Below are positions 1-12,189 of a stretch of 64,000 nt of DNA, piece after piece. Every line of letters begins with the position of its first letter. Position 1 is the stretch's first letter. Origin of the DNA: an uncultured Lachnospiraceae bacterium (lineage in GTDB: Bacteria > Bacillota > Clostridia > Lachnospirales > Lachnospiraceae); NCBI GenBank assembly GCA_947586255.1, contig CANPXP010000003.1, forward strand, positions 47,369 through 111,368, written 5' to 3'. The notes under the pieces were generated by a model. That model had not been told where the DNA came from, did no database searches, and saw nothing but the letters and a program-made list of their open reading frames with translations. Position numbers and translations under genes: made by a program.

Positions 1-878
1 CCCTCCGGTTTGCCGTCAAGCATAAACGCGGAAGGATTTTTCACCTCGACCAGCCCTTCCTCCTTCATCTCGAACACGCCGATCTCATTGGTGGACCCGA
101 ACCGGTTCTTCACACCGCGCAGAATGCGGTAGGAGGCATGTCTGTCTCCCTCGAAATAGAGCACGGTGTCCACCATGTGCTCCAGCACGCGCGGTCCCGC
201 CACGGTTCCTTCCTTGGTAACATGGCCCACAATAAAAATAGAAGTGTTCAGTCCCTTGGCCAGCTGCAGGAGGATGCTTGTGGACTCCCTCACCTGAGAT
301 ACGCTGCCGGGCGCGGAGGAGATGTCCTCGTGATACATGGTCTGAATGGAATCGATAATCGTGATGTCCGGCTTCACGCTGCGGATCGTATCCTCCACGA
401 TCTCCAGATTCGTCTCGCACAAAAGCAGCAGATTGTCGGAAAACTCCCCCAGCCTGTTGGCTCTGAGCTTGATCTGGCGCAGCGACTCCTCCCCCGATAT
501 GTACAGCACCTTCCTGCCATCCGCCGCCATGTGCCGGCACACCTGCAGAAGAAGCGTGGATTTGCCGATGCCCGGATCGCCGCCCACCAACGTCAGAGAG
601 CCGGGCACAATACCGCCGCCCAGCACTCTGTCGAGTTCCGCCATATGCGTGCGCATACGCTCTTCTTCTCTGACGCTTACTTCCGAGAGACTGGCGGGCT
701 TCGCCGCCATGCGCGCTCTCCCTGCTCCCGCAGCGGCCGCGCCGTGGGAAGAGGCGCTCTTCGGCTCCTCCACCATGCTGTTCCACGCCTTGCAGCCGGG
801 ACACTGTCCCATCCACTTGGAAGATTCGTATCCGCAGTTCTGACAATAAAAAACTGTCCCTGTCTTACTCTTAGCCAT
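1..878 (-). CDS. radA: DNA repair protein RadA (C-terminus cut by window edge)
   Basis: RecA-like ATPase that promotes branch migration and processing of recombination intermediates. The visible 292 residues hold an N-terminal zinc finger (CxxC at 12-15 and CxxC at 26-29), a Walker A motif [10 protein letters not shown] near residue 100 and the RadA-specific KNRFG motif near residue 253. The Lon-like C-terminal domain lies beyond base 1. The ATG at 876-878 overlaps the stop of the preceding small gene by 8 bases, so it is translationally coupled and is the last visible gene of the clpC run. Identity is very sure; only completeness is unknown. Confidence 0.96.
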   Translation of the reverse strand, partial: MAKSKTGTVFYCQNCGYESSKWMGQCPGCKAWNSMVEEPKSASSHGAAAAGAGRARMAAKPASLSEVSVREEERMRTHMAELDRVLGGGIVPGSLTLVGGDPGIGKSTLLLQVCRHMAADGRKVLYISGEESLRQIKLRANRLGEFSDNLLLLCETNLEIVEDTIRSVKPDITIIDSIQTMYHEDISSAPGSVSQVRESTSILLQLAKGLNTSIFIVGHVTKEGTVAGPRVLEHMVDTVLYFEGDRHASYRILRGVKNRFGSTNEIGVFEMKEEGLVEVKNPSAFMLDGKPE

Positions 879-1287
879 TTTTTACAATCTTGACGGCGAT
901 CTCGCCGGCGCCCTCGGGCTCAATGCTGAGACTCAGCTTGCCGCTCAGATTCGTCTTCATCGTGCCGATGTTCTCACCGCCCACGCTGACGCTGTACTCC
1001 GTATCTTCCTCAAGTCCGACCGTGATCTGTGCGTCTTCCGCCGCTTCCACCTGAAAGTCGACGCCGTCCTCCGTCTCCCGGAAACCGATCACGCTCGTTC
1101 CGGGCTGTGATTCATAGGCAAACATGCCGTTCTTCTCCAGCTTGGTCAGCTCCCTGTAGGTCTTTACCTTGTACAGGTCCCCGCCATGCTCGTAATTCTC
1201 CACCTTGGCCTTGGCGTCCAGCTTATAATTGCCAAAGCTGAGCGTTCCATCCTTCTCGGTCCGAAGCAGCTCTTCTACTACAGCCAT
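871..1287 (-). CDS. Conserved small protein between clpC and radA, function unknown
   Basis: A 138-residue protein without signal peptide or membrane segment, beginning [20 protein letters not shown]. The first half ([20 protein letters not shown]) looks like a compact beta domain; the second half (residues about 60-138) reads as a beta sandwich rich in short Gly/Ser/Thr strands. A good AGGAGG lies 8 bases before the ATG. It sits 21 bases after clpC and overlaps radA by 8 bases, so the three are one transcript. I recall similar proteins in Lachnospiraceae being labelled endosialidase, but nothing in this sequence supports that enzyme activity. A role in protein quality control or stress is only inferred from the neighbours. 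Confidence 0.75.
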   Translation of the reverse strand: MAVVEELLRTEKDGTLSFGNYKLDAKAKVENYEHGGDLYKVKTYRELTKLEKNGMFAYESQPGTSVIGFRETEDGVDFQVEAAEDAQITVGLEEDTEYSVSVGGENIGTMKTNLSGKLSLSIEPEGAGEIAVKIVKNG

Positions 1288-1308
1288 TGCATTATCCTCC
1301 TGTTATGC

Positions 1309-3767
<2,459 letters not shown>

Positions 3768-3768
<1 letters not shown>

Positions 3769-4151
3769 CAGTCATTCATCCCTTTCCCATAATCTTCATA
3801 AATCTCATCGATAAGAGCATGCACTTCTTCTCTGGAAATATTCTTGCAGCTGGCCTTCGCCAGCGTTACCCGCAGCTCCCGCCGCACCTCATCGACCGCC
3901 CGCATCTTATCGATGTCAAGGGCGATCATGGCGCCCCGCCTGCGGTCTACCTTGACGTACCCCTCCTGCTTTAAGACAGTGTACGCCTTATTGACCGTGT
4001 GCATATTGATACCGATATGCTCCGCCAGCTGCCGCACGGACGGAAGCATATCGCCTTCTCTGAACTGGTCGGTGGCGATCCCGAGAATGATCTGATTGCG
4101 CAGCTGCATATAGATCGCTTCATCACTGTTAAAATCTATTTCTATAACCAT
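3768..4151 (-). CDS. GntR-family transcriptional regulator (YtrA type)
   Basis: 127 residues: a winged-helix GntR domain (about 10-75, with GDMLPSVRQLAEHIGINMHT as wing and recognition helices) followed by only a short helical tail, which is the YtrA subfamily pattern. Such regulators usually repress their own operon and adjacent transporter or stress genes. Here the stop overlaps the clpC start (ATGA), and the start lies 35 bases after an SH3-domain gene. By position it may control clpC, replacing CtsR; this is inference from linkage only. Confidence 0.88.
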
Positions 4152-4186
4152 CTCTCTACCACTCTGCCTGTCGGATCTTCCCGGTA

Positions 4187-5593
4187 TTACAGATCGTTTT
4201 TGTCATCCATATTCAGAAATTCAAATTCAAATTCATCGTCGTCTAACAGGAAATTCTTCGTCTTTCTCTTCTGTGCCGTACCTCCGGCCGCAGGCGCTTC
4301 CTCGGTCCGATTTCTGCGCTTGGCGGGAGGCTCTTCCTCACCGCGCTTTTTGCGTGGCGCCTCCTCTTCCTGTGCCCGTTTTCTGCGAGGCGGCTCTTCC
4401 TCTTCCTGGACGCGCCTTCTGCGGGGCGTCTCCTCTTCCTGCGCGCGTTTTCTGCGAGGCGCATCCTCCTCTTCCTGCCCGCGTCTTCTGCGGGGCGCAT
4501 CCTCCTCTTCCTGCCCGCGTCTTCTGCGTGGCGCCTCCTCTTCCTGGACGCGCCTTCTGCGAGGCGGCTCTTCTTCCTCCTCTTCCTCGTCCTCGTCATC
4601 CTCATAATCTTCATAGTACGCGTCGCGCAGCTTGAACGCCATCACGACTACGGTGACGATCAGCGCCACGAGGAGCACTGCCAGCACAACGATCACAATG
4701 CGCTGTCTGACCAGATTTTTGGCGTCCTCCTGATCAGCCTCGCTCCGTGCCCTCGTGGCCGCCATGAGCTGTTCCAGCAGATACTTGTCGGACTTTCCCT
4801 CCCCGCCGGTGTGATCATACAGATACCACACGTCGGAACCGTCCTCCCCCTTCTCGCAGGTCAGCTCATAGTCGGTATTGACCGGTTCCTCCGGCTCGGG
4901 CGCCGGCGCTTCCTCCGGTTCAGGCGCCTCTTCCTCAGGGACAGGCACCATATCTCCCATCGACAACAGGTCGGAACGGATATAACCCGTTTTCTCCGAG
5001 CCGTCCGCCCCGGTAAAAGTGACGTAATACCAGGTCTTGCCGTCCCCATCGCTCCCGGACGACTGTCCGCTCACCACCACCTGGGCGCCCTGCGTCAGCT
5101 TCTCCACCTGCGCCTCGTGAGCCGAAGGCGCCGTGCGGACATTGATGGACGCGGACGAGACAGTGGCGTACTGCGCGTCCATCGGCGTCTCCGGATCGAT
5201 CGAAGCGCCGGACGCCGTGGCCTGCGGCTGCGCCGCCTCCTGTCCCGCATCGGAGGCAGACTGAGAATCGTCTCCTCCCTCTTTCTCTACAATGTCGGAA
5301 CGCATGTAGCCCTTCGTATTTCCGTCGATATAGACCTCATACCAGGTCTTGCCGGAGGAGTCCTTCACCTCGTCGGTGATGGTGACCGTCGCGCCCTGCA
5401 CCGCGCTGCCGACGGCCTCGCTGTCCGTGCTCGCCTTTTCCCTTATAACGGCCGATCCCACCGTGACTTTGCCCGTGGTATCCGCCAGACTGACTATAGA
5501 CTGACACCACAGCGCCGAGACCGCTCCCGCTGCCATAAGCAGCCCCATAAGATGATGTTTCCCCGCCATTATGCGTCCCTTCTTCCGTATCAT
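4187..5593 (-). CDS. SH3-domain membrane protein with charged repeat tail
   Basis: 468 residues. A hydrophobic N-terminal stretch (about 12-36) looks like a signal peptide. Two bacterial SH3 domains follow (about 40-105 and 140-210; each has the WYxV ... GYxRSD pattern), then a Pro/Glu-rich linker, one membrane helix (about 299-320) and a cytoplasmic tail. The tail begins with a run of about 20 acidic residues and then seven imperfect 11-12-residue repeats alternating EEE and RRRR (for example RRRRGQEEEDAP). GGGAG lies before the ATG at 5593. The two SH3 domains suggest binding to cell-wall peptide; the tail may bind nucleic acid or phase separate. Function not known. Confidence 0.8.
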   Translation of the reverse strand: MIRKKGRIMAGKHHLMGLLMAAGAVSALWCQSIVSLADTTGKVTVGSAVIREKASTDSEAVGSAVQGATVTITDEVKDSSGKTWYEVYIDGNTKGYMRSDIVEKEGGDDSQSASDAGQEAAQPQATASGASIDPETPMDAQYATVSSASINVRTAPSAHEAQVEKLTQGAQVVVSGQSSGSDGDGKTWYYVTFTGADGSEKTGYIRSDLLSMGDMVPVPEEEAPEPEEAPAPEPEEPVNTDYELTCEKGEDGSDVWYLYDHTGGEGKSDKYLLEQLMAATRARSEADQEDAKNLVRQRIVIVVLAVLLVALIVTVVVMAFKLRDAYYEDYEDDEDEEEEEEEPPRRRRVQEEEAPRRRRGQEEEDAPRRRRGQEEEDAPRRKRAQEEETPRRRRVQEEEEPPRRKRAQEEEAPRKKRGEEEPPAKRRNRTEEAPAAGGTAQKRKTKNFLLDDDEFEFEFLNMDDKNDL

Positions 5594-5617
5594 ATCTTTT
5601 CTCCCTCTTGTACCTTT

Positions 5618-6115
5618 TTACCAGTCTTTTTTAAAGCGCTTCGCGCCTTCCTCACCCCTGGGCACCTCCGCGCTGAACCCGGACATGTTCGAGTGAGGCT
5701 TGTGTATTCTCGCCTGATCCTCCAACTCTCTGTGATATTTCGTCTCGCACGACTTGCACAGCCTGCCGAAACGTATATTGGCCCCGCAGGACTCGCAGCG
5801 CAGGAACGCGTGGGAACTTGCCGAGATCTCCAGCCTCTGATCCTTGAGCATCTGGCGGATTGCCTTCTGGGAAACGCCTGTCCCGGCAGATACCTGCGCA
5901 GCCGTCGCGCCCGGATTTTTCTCAATAAAATTCCTGCACTTCCCGTAATCGTCGTACTCCAGATGTCCGCAGTCCTCACACTTGTACTCGCCGACGCCCT
6001 TAAACACCATGACGCCCTGACACTTCTCACAGTAAGTCGGTATGTTTAACTGACTGATGTCCAGCAATTCCCTGCGGAAATGCGCCCTTTTTTCCTCTTT
6101 GCCGATGTCGCCCAT
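5618..6115 (-). CDS. Zinc-ribbon/HTH protein similar to flagellar operon protein TIGR03826
   Basis: 165 residues. Two zinc ribbons: CEKCQG...CEDCGH (about 28-50) and CESCG...CKSCE (about 107-125). Between them is a helix-turn-helix-like segment (NPGATAAQVSAGTGVSQKAI). This resembles the YvyF/TIGR03826 family, which sits in flagellar operons of Bacillus, but no flagellar gene is next to this one. AAAGGAG lies 10 bases before the ATG. The stop is 24 bases from the SH3 gene start, so they are probably co-transcribed. Family assignment is fairly sure; role is unknown. Confidence 0.7.
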   Translation of the reverse strand: MGDIGKEEKRAHFRRELLDISQLNIPTYCEKCQGVMVFKGVGEYKCEDCGHLEYDDYGKCRNFIEKNPGATAAQVSAGTGVSQKAIRQMLKDQRLEISASSHAFLRCESCGANIRFGRLCKSCETKYHRELEDQARIHKPHSNMSGFSAEVPRGEEGAKRFKKDW

Positions 6116-6216
6116 ATTTTCTGTCTCCTTTCAGTCCTCAAACTCCCCTTACCTGTCTTCCATTTTACTTTTCCGCCGGACATTCCATATATTCCCCGGC
6201 GTTTTATGAAGACTTT

Positions 6217-7488
6217 CTACGCTTCGTCGATCGCCTTGCCAATATCGTGCCGCATATACTTTCCCTCAAAATCGATCCGCTCTGTCGCCCGGTAAGCATT
6301 CGTTCGGGCCTCCTTCAGATTCGCGCCCTTGGCCGTAATTCCAAGCACCCGTCCGCCGTTCGTGACGACGCCCTGCTCGGTCAACTTCGTCCCCGCATGG
6401 AAGCAGTAACAGCCGTCCGCTCCGTCGAAGCGCTCCAGCCCGCTGATCGGGAACCCCTTCTCATAAGCCTCCGGGTATCCCTGCGACGCCAGAACCACGC
6501 AGACCGCCGCATTGTCCTCAAACTGCAGATCGATCCGGTCCAGCGTGCCGTCGATGCAGGCCTCCATCACGTCGATAATATCGTTCTTCATGCGCGGCAG
6601 CACCACCTGCGCCTCCGGATCGCCGAATCTGGCATTGTACTCCAATACCCGCGGTCCGTCCTGCGTCAGCATCAACCCGAAGAAGATGACGCCTTTGAAG
6701 GGTCTTCCCTCCGCCGCCATGGCGTCCACCGTCGCCTGATAAATATATTTCCGGCAAAATGCATCCGTCTCCTCCGTGTAGAACGGGCTGGGTGAAAAAG
6801 TACCCATGCCGCCGGTGTTCAGGCCCTGATCGCCGTCCTTCGCGCGCTTGTGGTCCTGCGCGGAGGACATGATTTTGATGGTCTTGCCGTCCACAAAGGA
6901 GAGCACGGACACCTCTCTGCCCGTCATGAACTCCTCGATCACCATGCGGCTGCCGGCGTCGCCGAATTTTTTGTCCTGCATGATCGTCCTGACGCCCGCT
7001 TTCGCCTCCTCCAGATTCTGGCAGATCAGCACACCCTTGCCCAGGGCCAGTCCGTCCGCCTTGAGCACGACGGGCATTTTCGCGTGCTCCAGATAGGCGA
7101 GCGCCGCCGCCGGATCGTCGAAATTCTCATAGGCCGCCGTGGGAATCCCGTATTTTTTCATCAGATCCTTGGAAAAAGCCTTGCTGCCCTCCAAGATCGC
7201 CGCATTCTTCCGGGGGCCGAAAACGCGCAGGCCGGCCTCCTCCATCACATCCGCCAGTCCACCGGCCAGGGGGTCATCCGGCCCGATGATAACCAGATCC
7301 ACCGCCTTCTCTCTGGCAAACGCCGTCAGCTTATCGAATTCCATGACGCCGATGGCCACGCACTCCGCAATCTGCGCGATGCCCGCGTTGCCGGGCGCGC
7401 AGTAAATTTTGTCCACTCTCGGGCTTTTGGCCACGCTCTGCGCAATCGCATGCTCGCGCCCGCCGCCGCCTACAATCAATACTTTCAT
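6217..7488 (-). CDS. purD: Phosphoribosylamine--glycine ligase
   Basis: GAR synthetase, step 2 of de novo purine synthesis: it joins glycine to phosphoribosylamine using ATP. 423 residues, normal for PurD. It starts with the Rossmann-like MKVLIVGGGGREHAIAQS, has an ATP-grasp core with KADGLALGKGV (about 143-153), and FSPSPFY and EYNARFGDPEAQ in the active-site region. It is the last gene of the purE-purM-purN-purD run, 12 bases after purN. No clear intrinsic terminator follows on the minus strand. Confidence 0.97.
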   Translation of the reverse strand: MKVLIVGGGGREHAIAQSVAKSPRVDKIYCAPGNAGIAQIAECVAIGVMEFDKLTAFAREKAVDLVIIGPDDPLAGGLADVMEEAGLRVFGPRKNAAILEGSKAFSKDLMKKYGIPTAAYENFDDPAAALAYLEHAKMPVVLKADGLALGKGVLICQNLEEAKAGVRTIMQDKKFGDAGSRMVIEEFMTGREVSVLSFVDGKTIKIMSSAQDHKRAKDGDQGLNTGGMGTFSPSPFYTEETDAFCRKYIYQATVDAMAAEGRPFKGVIFFGLMLTQDGPRVLEYNARFGDPEAQVVLPRMKNDIIDVMEACIDGTLDRIDLQFEDNAAVCVVLASQGYPEAYEKGFPISGLERFDGADGCYCFHAGTKLTEQGVVTNGGRVLGITAKGANLKEARTNAYRATERIDFEGKYMRHDIGKAIDEA

Positions 7489-7500
7489 CCGTATGCTACC

Positions 7501-8148
7501 TCACTTTTTCTCATCCGCGTTCTCTGTCACGATTTTCACATGTCCGTCCTCCACGGACACTCTGCCCGCCGCGATCAGCGCGATGCTCTCGGGCAGAATC
7601 TTCCACTCCGCCTCTTCCATCACGCGCCTCTGCAGCGTCTCCGGGGTATCCTCCGGTCTCACGGCCACGGCCTTCTGCATGATGATCGGCCCCGTATCCG
7701 TTCCCCTGTCCACGAAGTGCACGGTCGCCCCGGTGACCTTCACGCCCCGCGCCAGCGCTGCCTCGTGCACCTTCAGCCCGTAATATCCCGTTCCGCAGAA
7801 GGACGGAATCAGGGACGGGTGTATGTTGATAATCCTGTTTTCATATTTCTGTATGAGTGCCGGCGGGAGGACGACCAGAAAACCCGCCAGCACAATCAGG
7901 TCGGGAGCCGCCTCGTCCACCGCCGCAAGCAGCGCCTCGTTGAACCTCTCTCTGTCTTCATAGTCGCGGGGCGACACACACACCGCCTCGATGCCGGCCT
8001 GTCTCGCCCGCTCCAGCGCATAGGCGTTTCTGTTGTTGCCGATCACCCGCACAATCTCCGTGTCCTGGATCGCTCCCTGCCGCACCCCGTCTATGATCGC
8101 CTGCAGATTCGTGCCGCCGCCGGACACGCACACCGCTATTCTGAACAT
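7501..8148 (-). CDS. purN: Phosphoribosylglycinamide formyltransferase
   Basis: GAR transformylase, step 3 of purine synthesis, using 10-formyltetrahydrofolate. 215 residues. N-terminal phosphate-binding GGGTNLQAI, the catalytic NIHPSLIPSF block and the D-containing HFVDRGTDTGPIIMQ block are all present. I place the start at MFRIAV (8148), where CGGAGG lies 7 bases upstream; the frame stays open for 30 more codons upstream, but these are Arg/Ala-rich and lack a ribosome site. It lies between purM and purD. Confidence 0.96.
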   Translation of the reverse strand: MFRIAVCVSGGGTNLQAIIDGVRQGAIQDTEIVRVIGNNRNAYALERARQAGIEAVCVSPRDYEDRERFNEALLAAVDEAAPDLIVLAGFLVVLPPALIQKYENRIINIHPSLIPSFCGTGYYGLKVHEAALARGVKVTGATVHFVDRGTDTGPIIMQKAVAVRPEDTPETLQRRVMEEAEWKILPESIALIAAGRVSVEDGHVKIVTENADEKK

Positions 8149-8246
8149 ATTTTTCCTCCGTTTCCGGGCTATCCGGCCGACGGCCCGTGCAGCTCCTGCG
8201 CCGCGGCAGCACCGCTCCGGGCGTTTCCACGCTAGCATTGCCGTCG

Positions 8247-9272
8247 TTACCGAACGACAGCCTCCCGCTCGCCTGCCACAATCTCACCCACCGCGTAAGC
8301 CTTCTCGCCCGCACCCTCCAGCGCCGCGATCGTCCGCTCCGCGTCCGCCGCATCCACGGCCAGCACCATGCCGAGACCCATGTTGTAGGTGTTGTACATC
8401 ATCTTCTCCTCTAGGCCGCCCTTCTTCTGAAGCAGTCCAAAGATCGGAGGAACCGGATAGCTGTCCTTGTGAACGACCGCCGTCACGCCCTCCGGAAGCA
8501 TCCGGGGGATATTCTCGTAGAAGCCGCCGCCCGTGATGTGGCTGCAGCCCTTGACGGTGATGCCCGCCTCGCGCACCGCCCGCAGCGCTTTGACGTAAAT
8601 TCTCGTAGGCGTAAGAAGCGTCTCGCCCAGCGTTGCGCCCAGCTCTTCATAGTAGGTGTCCAGGCTCTCTCTCGTCATCTCGAAGACTTTGCGGACAAGG
8701 GAAAAACCGTTGCTGTGCACGCCAGATGAAGCGATGCCGATCAGCCGGTCGCCCGGCCTGATCTGCTCTCCCGTGATCAGCTCCTTCCGGTCCGCCACCC
8801 CCACCGCAAAGCCCGCGAGGTCGTACTCCTCCTCCGGCATCAGCCCGGGATGCTCCGCCGTCTCGCCGCCGATCAGCGCGGCGCCTGCCTGCCTGCAGCC
8901 CTCCGCCACACCGCCGACGATGGCCGCGATCTTCTCGGGGTAATTCTTCCCGCACGCTATGTAATCGAGGAAAAACAGCGGCTCGCCGCCGGCGCACGCC
9001 ACGTCGTTGACGCACATCGCCACGCAGTCGATTCCCACCGTATCGTGCTTATCCAGCAAAAACGCCAGCTTGATCTTGGTGCCGACCCCGTCCGTGCCGG
9101 ACAAGAGCACGGGATCCTCCATCTCCCTGATCTTCGCCAGGGAAAAAGCGCCCGAGAATCCGCCCAGACCGCCCAGAACCTCCGGCCGCATCGTTCCCTT
9201 CACATGGTCTTTCATCAGTTCTACCGCCCGGTAGCCCGCCTCAATGTCAACGCCCGCTGTCTTGTAATCCAT
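8247..9272 (-). CDS. purM: Phosphoribosylformylglycinamidine cyclo-ligase
   Basis: AIR synthetase, step 5 of purine synthesis: ATP-dependent closure of the imidazole ring. 341 residues, close to the family norm. The signature [14 protein letters not shown] (about 57-70) and the glycine-rich [15 protein letters not shown] near 245-260 are intact. GGAGGTAGGAC precedes the ATG. The gene follows purE by 39 bases and precedes purN by about 98 bases. Confidence 0.97.
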   Translation of the reverse strand: MDYKTAGVDIEAGYRAVELMKDHVKGTMRPEVLGGLGGFSGAFSLAKIREMEDPVLLSGTDGVGTKIKLAFLLDKHDTVGIDCVAMCVNDVACAGGEPLFFLDYIACGKNYPEKIAAIVGGVAEGCRQAGAALIGGETAEHPGLMPEEEYDLAGFAVGVADRKELITGEQIRPGDRLIGIASSGVHSNGFSLVRKVFEMTRESLDTYYEELGATLGETLLTPTRIYVKALRAVREAGITVKGCSHITGGGFYENIPRMLPEGVTAVVHKDSYPVPPIFGLLQKKGGLEEKMMYNTYNMGLGMVLAVDAADAERTIAALEGAGEKAYAVGEIVAGEREAVVR

Positions 9273-9311
9273 GTCCTACCTCCAATATGGTAATATCTGC
9301 CGCCCAATCCG

Positions 9312-9821
9312 TCAGTTGCCCGGATAATTCCTGTATCCCACTTCCTGCAGCTTCGCGTCCTTCTTCTGCACGCTCTCCTTCAGGCTCTGCGAGTAATCCT
9401 TCAGCCTCTGCAGCAGCGCCGGATCGGAGGTCGCCAGAATCTTCGCCGCCAGAATGCCGGCGTTCTGTCCGCCGCCGATGGCCACCGTGGCCACAGGAAT
9501 GCCGGAGGGCATCTGCACGATGGAGTACAGGGAATCCACGCCGCCGAGATCGGAAGTCTTCATCGGCACGCCGATCACCGGCATCGGAAAGATCGCCGCG
9601 CACATGCCGGGCAGATGCGCCGCCTTGCCCGCTCCCGCGATGATCACCTTGAAGCCTCTGCTCTCGGCGCTCTTCGCATACTCGAAGAAAACGTCGGGCT
9701 CCCTGTGGGCGGAGATGATCGTCATCTCGTAGGAGATCCCCAGATCCTCCAGGATATCCGCCGCCTTCGCCATTACGGGCATATCGGAATCGCTGCCCAT
9801 CACAATGCCAACCTGTGCCAT
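9312..9821 (-). CDS. purE: 5-(carboxyamino)imidazole ribonucleotide mutase
   Basis: Class I PurE, which moves the carboxylate of N5-CAIR to C4, step 7 of purine synthesis. 169 residues. MGSDSDMPVM (about 8-17), SAHREPD and GMCAAIFPMPVIGVPM are the expected active-site blocks. Start taken at MAQVGIV (9821) because GGAGGAGGG lies just upstream; an ATG seven codons earlier has no such site. It is the first gene of the operon. The partner purK is not in the window. Confidence 0.97.
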   Translation of the reverse strand: MAQVGIVMGSDSDMPVMAKAADILEDLGISYEMTIISAHREPDVFFEYAKSAESRGFKVIIAGAGKAAHLPGMCAAIFPMPVIGVPMKTSDLGGVDSLYSIVQMPSGIPVATVAIGGGQNAGILAAKILATSDPALLQRLKDYSQSLKESVQKKDAKLQEVGYRNYPGN

Positions 9822-9922
9822 ATGTGCCCTCCTCCTTATCATAAGAATCCTATGTCAAAAACAAAAATCCGCCGTCGCCGCACCACAACATCTTGTGGCA
9901 GCGCATAGCAATACTTATAATC

Positions 9923-9951
9923 AGTGTACTAGATTTTCCGGCAATGCGCAA
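9923..9951 (-). promoter_or_regulatory. Predicted promoter of the purE operon
   Basis: On the minus strand TTGCGC (9946-9951) and TACACT (9923-9928) are separated by 17 bases, about 100 bases before purE. Between promoter and gene is a short hairpin (CCACAA...TTGTGG, 9889-9904 region). I see no guanine riboswitch core here. Confidence 0.5.
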
Positions 9952-9987
9952 CCATCATTTCTATGATTGCCCTCACAAAAACGCGTC

Positions 9988-12114
9988 TCAGCCGGACACC
10001 TGAAACGCCCGGTTCAGCTCCTCGCACCCTTCCAGGACGAATTGACCGTCTCGGATAATGAAAATCCGCTCACCCGACACGGTCGACACAGAAATCTCTC
10101 CCAGCTCATCATAAGGGATCGTAATGTCCGTATGGCACTGGAAATAAGCCTTGCTGACATCTGTGTCACGTAAAAGTGACACTTCATTGTCTTTTGCGAT
10201 GATCTCCTTGCCGTCCGGATTATAGACCCGCACGTTCTCCGCGTGGGAGTAGCAGGTGTCCCCCACCGCAAAGTGCGGCCCGGTCTTCTCCGCGATCAGA
10301 ATCGGCAGCTTGTCCTCTATGCCGTATCTGCGCGCCGCCACATAGGCCGTGGTGTTCGTGCCGATGGCAAACTCCCCCAGCGGCAGCGTATCGTGATGAA
10401 AGAGCACATTGTCCTTGATGTATTTGCGGTTCTCCTCCTCCGATGGGAAGTTCGCACAGCCGTAACCGGCCACCATGCCGTCCTCGAAGCGCAGCCACAG
10501 ATCCCTGTATTCCAGTCCGTTCAGGAATACTCGCGTCACGTGCAGCATCCCGTTCGTCCCCGCCAGCACCGGCGAGGTGAAAACCTCCCCCACGGGGATG
10601 TTCACATCCGCCACGCAGTTCTCGAAGTTCGTCTCCTTCGCGGGATCGCGCAGCTCGTGCAGTCTGACCGTCATATCCGTCCTGTTGCCGCCGCATCCTT
10701 TGACCGTCACAGTCACTCCGGCGTCCAGCGCGTCTATGAGCTTCTGCTGAATCCCCCGGTAGAGTCTGTAATCCAGCGTGTTGATCCGCACGATGTCGTC
10801 GAAAATTTCCTCGTAGCGCTCGCCGATCTCCGGCGACGGAAAGGCGATGATCGTAAAGCTTCTCTCCTCGCCCGGAATATATTCGTTCTGCAGCGCGCCC
10901 GCCTTGACAGCATACTCCGCGGACAGCTTCTGCTGCTTCCCGCTCAGCCTGCAGGCCGTCTCCTTTGTCCTGGGCGCAAAGGGCTTCTCCCCGAAGATCT
11001 CCACCACCGCCGGGCCTCCGAACACGGCCGCCTCCGCCCGGTAGCGCTCATAGGCGCTCCGCATGCCCTCCAGCCTGCGCTCCGCGAAGGGCTTATCCAG
11101 AATCAGCGCCAGATCCTCCCTGTGATCGTAGTCGAACTGCCGGTTCGGGTTCGCCCCGAAGAAACCGTTCTTCTCCACGCTCCGTCCCTGAAAGAGATTT
11201 GAGCCCGCGCGATACATCGAAGGGCGTAGACCGATTCGGTCAAAATTCAGAACCGCCTGCCGGATCATCCGTTCAAATCCCAACGCATAGCGGATATTCA
11301 CCGTCTTCTTGATCGAGATATCCTTATTGCCCGCCTCGAAACCGATCCGGTATCCCTCCGTGTAGGTATCCGCCATCAGTCTGATCTTTTCCTCCGGCAG
11401 ACTGCACAGATGCGCGGCCGTCCTGATCTCGCTGTCCGTCACGTACTCGCCGTAATAATAGAGATAGCGCGGATCGCTCAGATCGCTCTCCATCACGATC
11501 CTGCTGGCAAAATCCCGCTCCGGGCACAGAAGGCCGGCCGTTCTCTCCAGAGCGGCCGTCTCACAGTAATCGCCCGCATACCAGTACAGGATCTGCCGGA
11601 TCGTCTCCGGCGCGGGCTGCCCGCTATCCGCTTCGCCCGCGCCCTGTTCCGCAGCCTCCTGCGCGGCGCAGACAAACGCCTGATACACCTCCAGCAGAAG
11701 TTCCATGCGGATCACCATATCCGAACGGTTCTGCTCGAAAGCCGCCGGTATCATGCCGCGCAGTTCCGCACAGAGTAACGAGAGCATCTGTCCGAGCGGC
11801 CTGCCCAGTCTGGCGGCGGCATAGTCCGGATCGGCGTAGCTTTCGGCATAATGCTCCGGCAGAATGTCCGCGTAGAGCTCCCTGTTAAAGTCCTGCAGCT
11901 GCGCAAGCGTCATGCGGCGAAGATCGCCGCTCTCCACGATCCGCCATGCCCTGTCCGCAAGCAGCACGAAATCCGCCATGCGGCCGAAATATGTCTGTAC
12001 CTCTTCCGCGCAGAGCAACTCGCCCGGTATCTCCCGGATCCGCTCATACGCCAGGCGGTACCGCTCCGTCTCCAAGTCGTTTCTGTCCGCCTCGGACAGA
12101 TAGATGTCTTCCAT
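9988..12114 (-). CDS. M29-like aminopeptidase with long N-terminal extension
   Basis: 708 residues. The C-terminal half (about 330-705) resembles thermophilic M29 metallo-aminopeptidases (AmpS/PepS), with LGEFAIGTNTTAYVAARRYG, IAEKTGPHFAVGDTCY and a terminal metal-ligand-rich block around CHTDITIPYDELGE. M29 enzymes are about 410 residues, so some 300 N-terminal residues are additional; they are largely helical and acidic. Start chosen at MEDIYLSE (12114) because GGAGGAGAC lies just before it. It follows a small membrane-protein gene and precedes the purE promoter region. Aminopeptidase activity is likely but not proven. Confidence 0.8.
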   Translation of the reverse strand: MEDIYLSEADRNDLETERYRLAYERIREIPGELLCAEEVQTYFGRMADFVLLADRAWRIVESGDLRRMTLAQLQDFNRELYADILPEHYAESYADPDYAAARLGRPLGQMLSLLCAELRGMIPAAFEQNRSDMVIRMELLLEVYQAFVCAAQEAAEQGAGEADSGQPAPETIRQILYWYAGDYCETAALERTAGLLCPERDFASRIVMESDLSDPRYLYYYGEYVTDSEIRTAAHLCSLPEEKIRLMADTYTEGYRIGFEAGNKDISIKKTVNIRYALGFERMIRQAVLNFDRIGLRPSMYRAGSNLFQGRSVEKNGFFGANPNRQFDYDHREDLALILDKPFAERRLEGMRSAYERYRAEAAVFGGPAVVEIFGEKPFAPRTKETACRLSGKQQKLSAEYAVKAGALQNEYIPGEERSFTIIAFPSPEIGERYEEIFDDIVRINTLDYRLYRGIQQKLIDALDAGVTVTVKGCGGNRTDMTVRLHELRDPAKETNFENCVADVNIPVGEVFTSPVLAGTNGMLHVTRVFLNGLEYRDLWLRFEDGMVAGYGCANFPSEEENRKYIKDNVLFHHDTLPLGEFAIGTNTTAYVAARRYGIEDKLPILIAEKTGPHFAVGDTCYSHAENVRVYNPDGKEIIAKDNEVSLLRDTDVSKAYFQCHTDITIPYDELGEISVSTVSGERIFIIRDGQFVLEGCEELNRAFQVSG

Positions 12115-12189
12115 GTCTCCTCCGGTTCCTTTCCGCAGTGTTTCGATCTCCCCGCATCCCGTCCGCACGCCGGCTGCGCAGCGCCGCAT

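Noticed and set aside
4330..4620. Regular repeats that could suggest a CRISPR array
   Set aside because: The repeats are in frame and encode charged protein repeats; there are no variable spacers of constant length.
6175..6210. Hairpin between purD and the zinc-ribbon gene (CCGCCGG...CCGGCG) as purine operon terminator
   Set aside because: The T-rich side lies on the plus strand, where no gene ends; on the minus strand it is followed by GAAAAG.
9822..9987. Possible guanine riboswitch before purE
   Set aside because: The conserved purine-aptamer core and paired loops are not present; only a short hairpin is seen.
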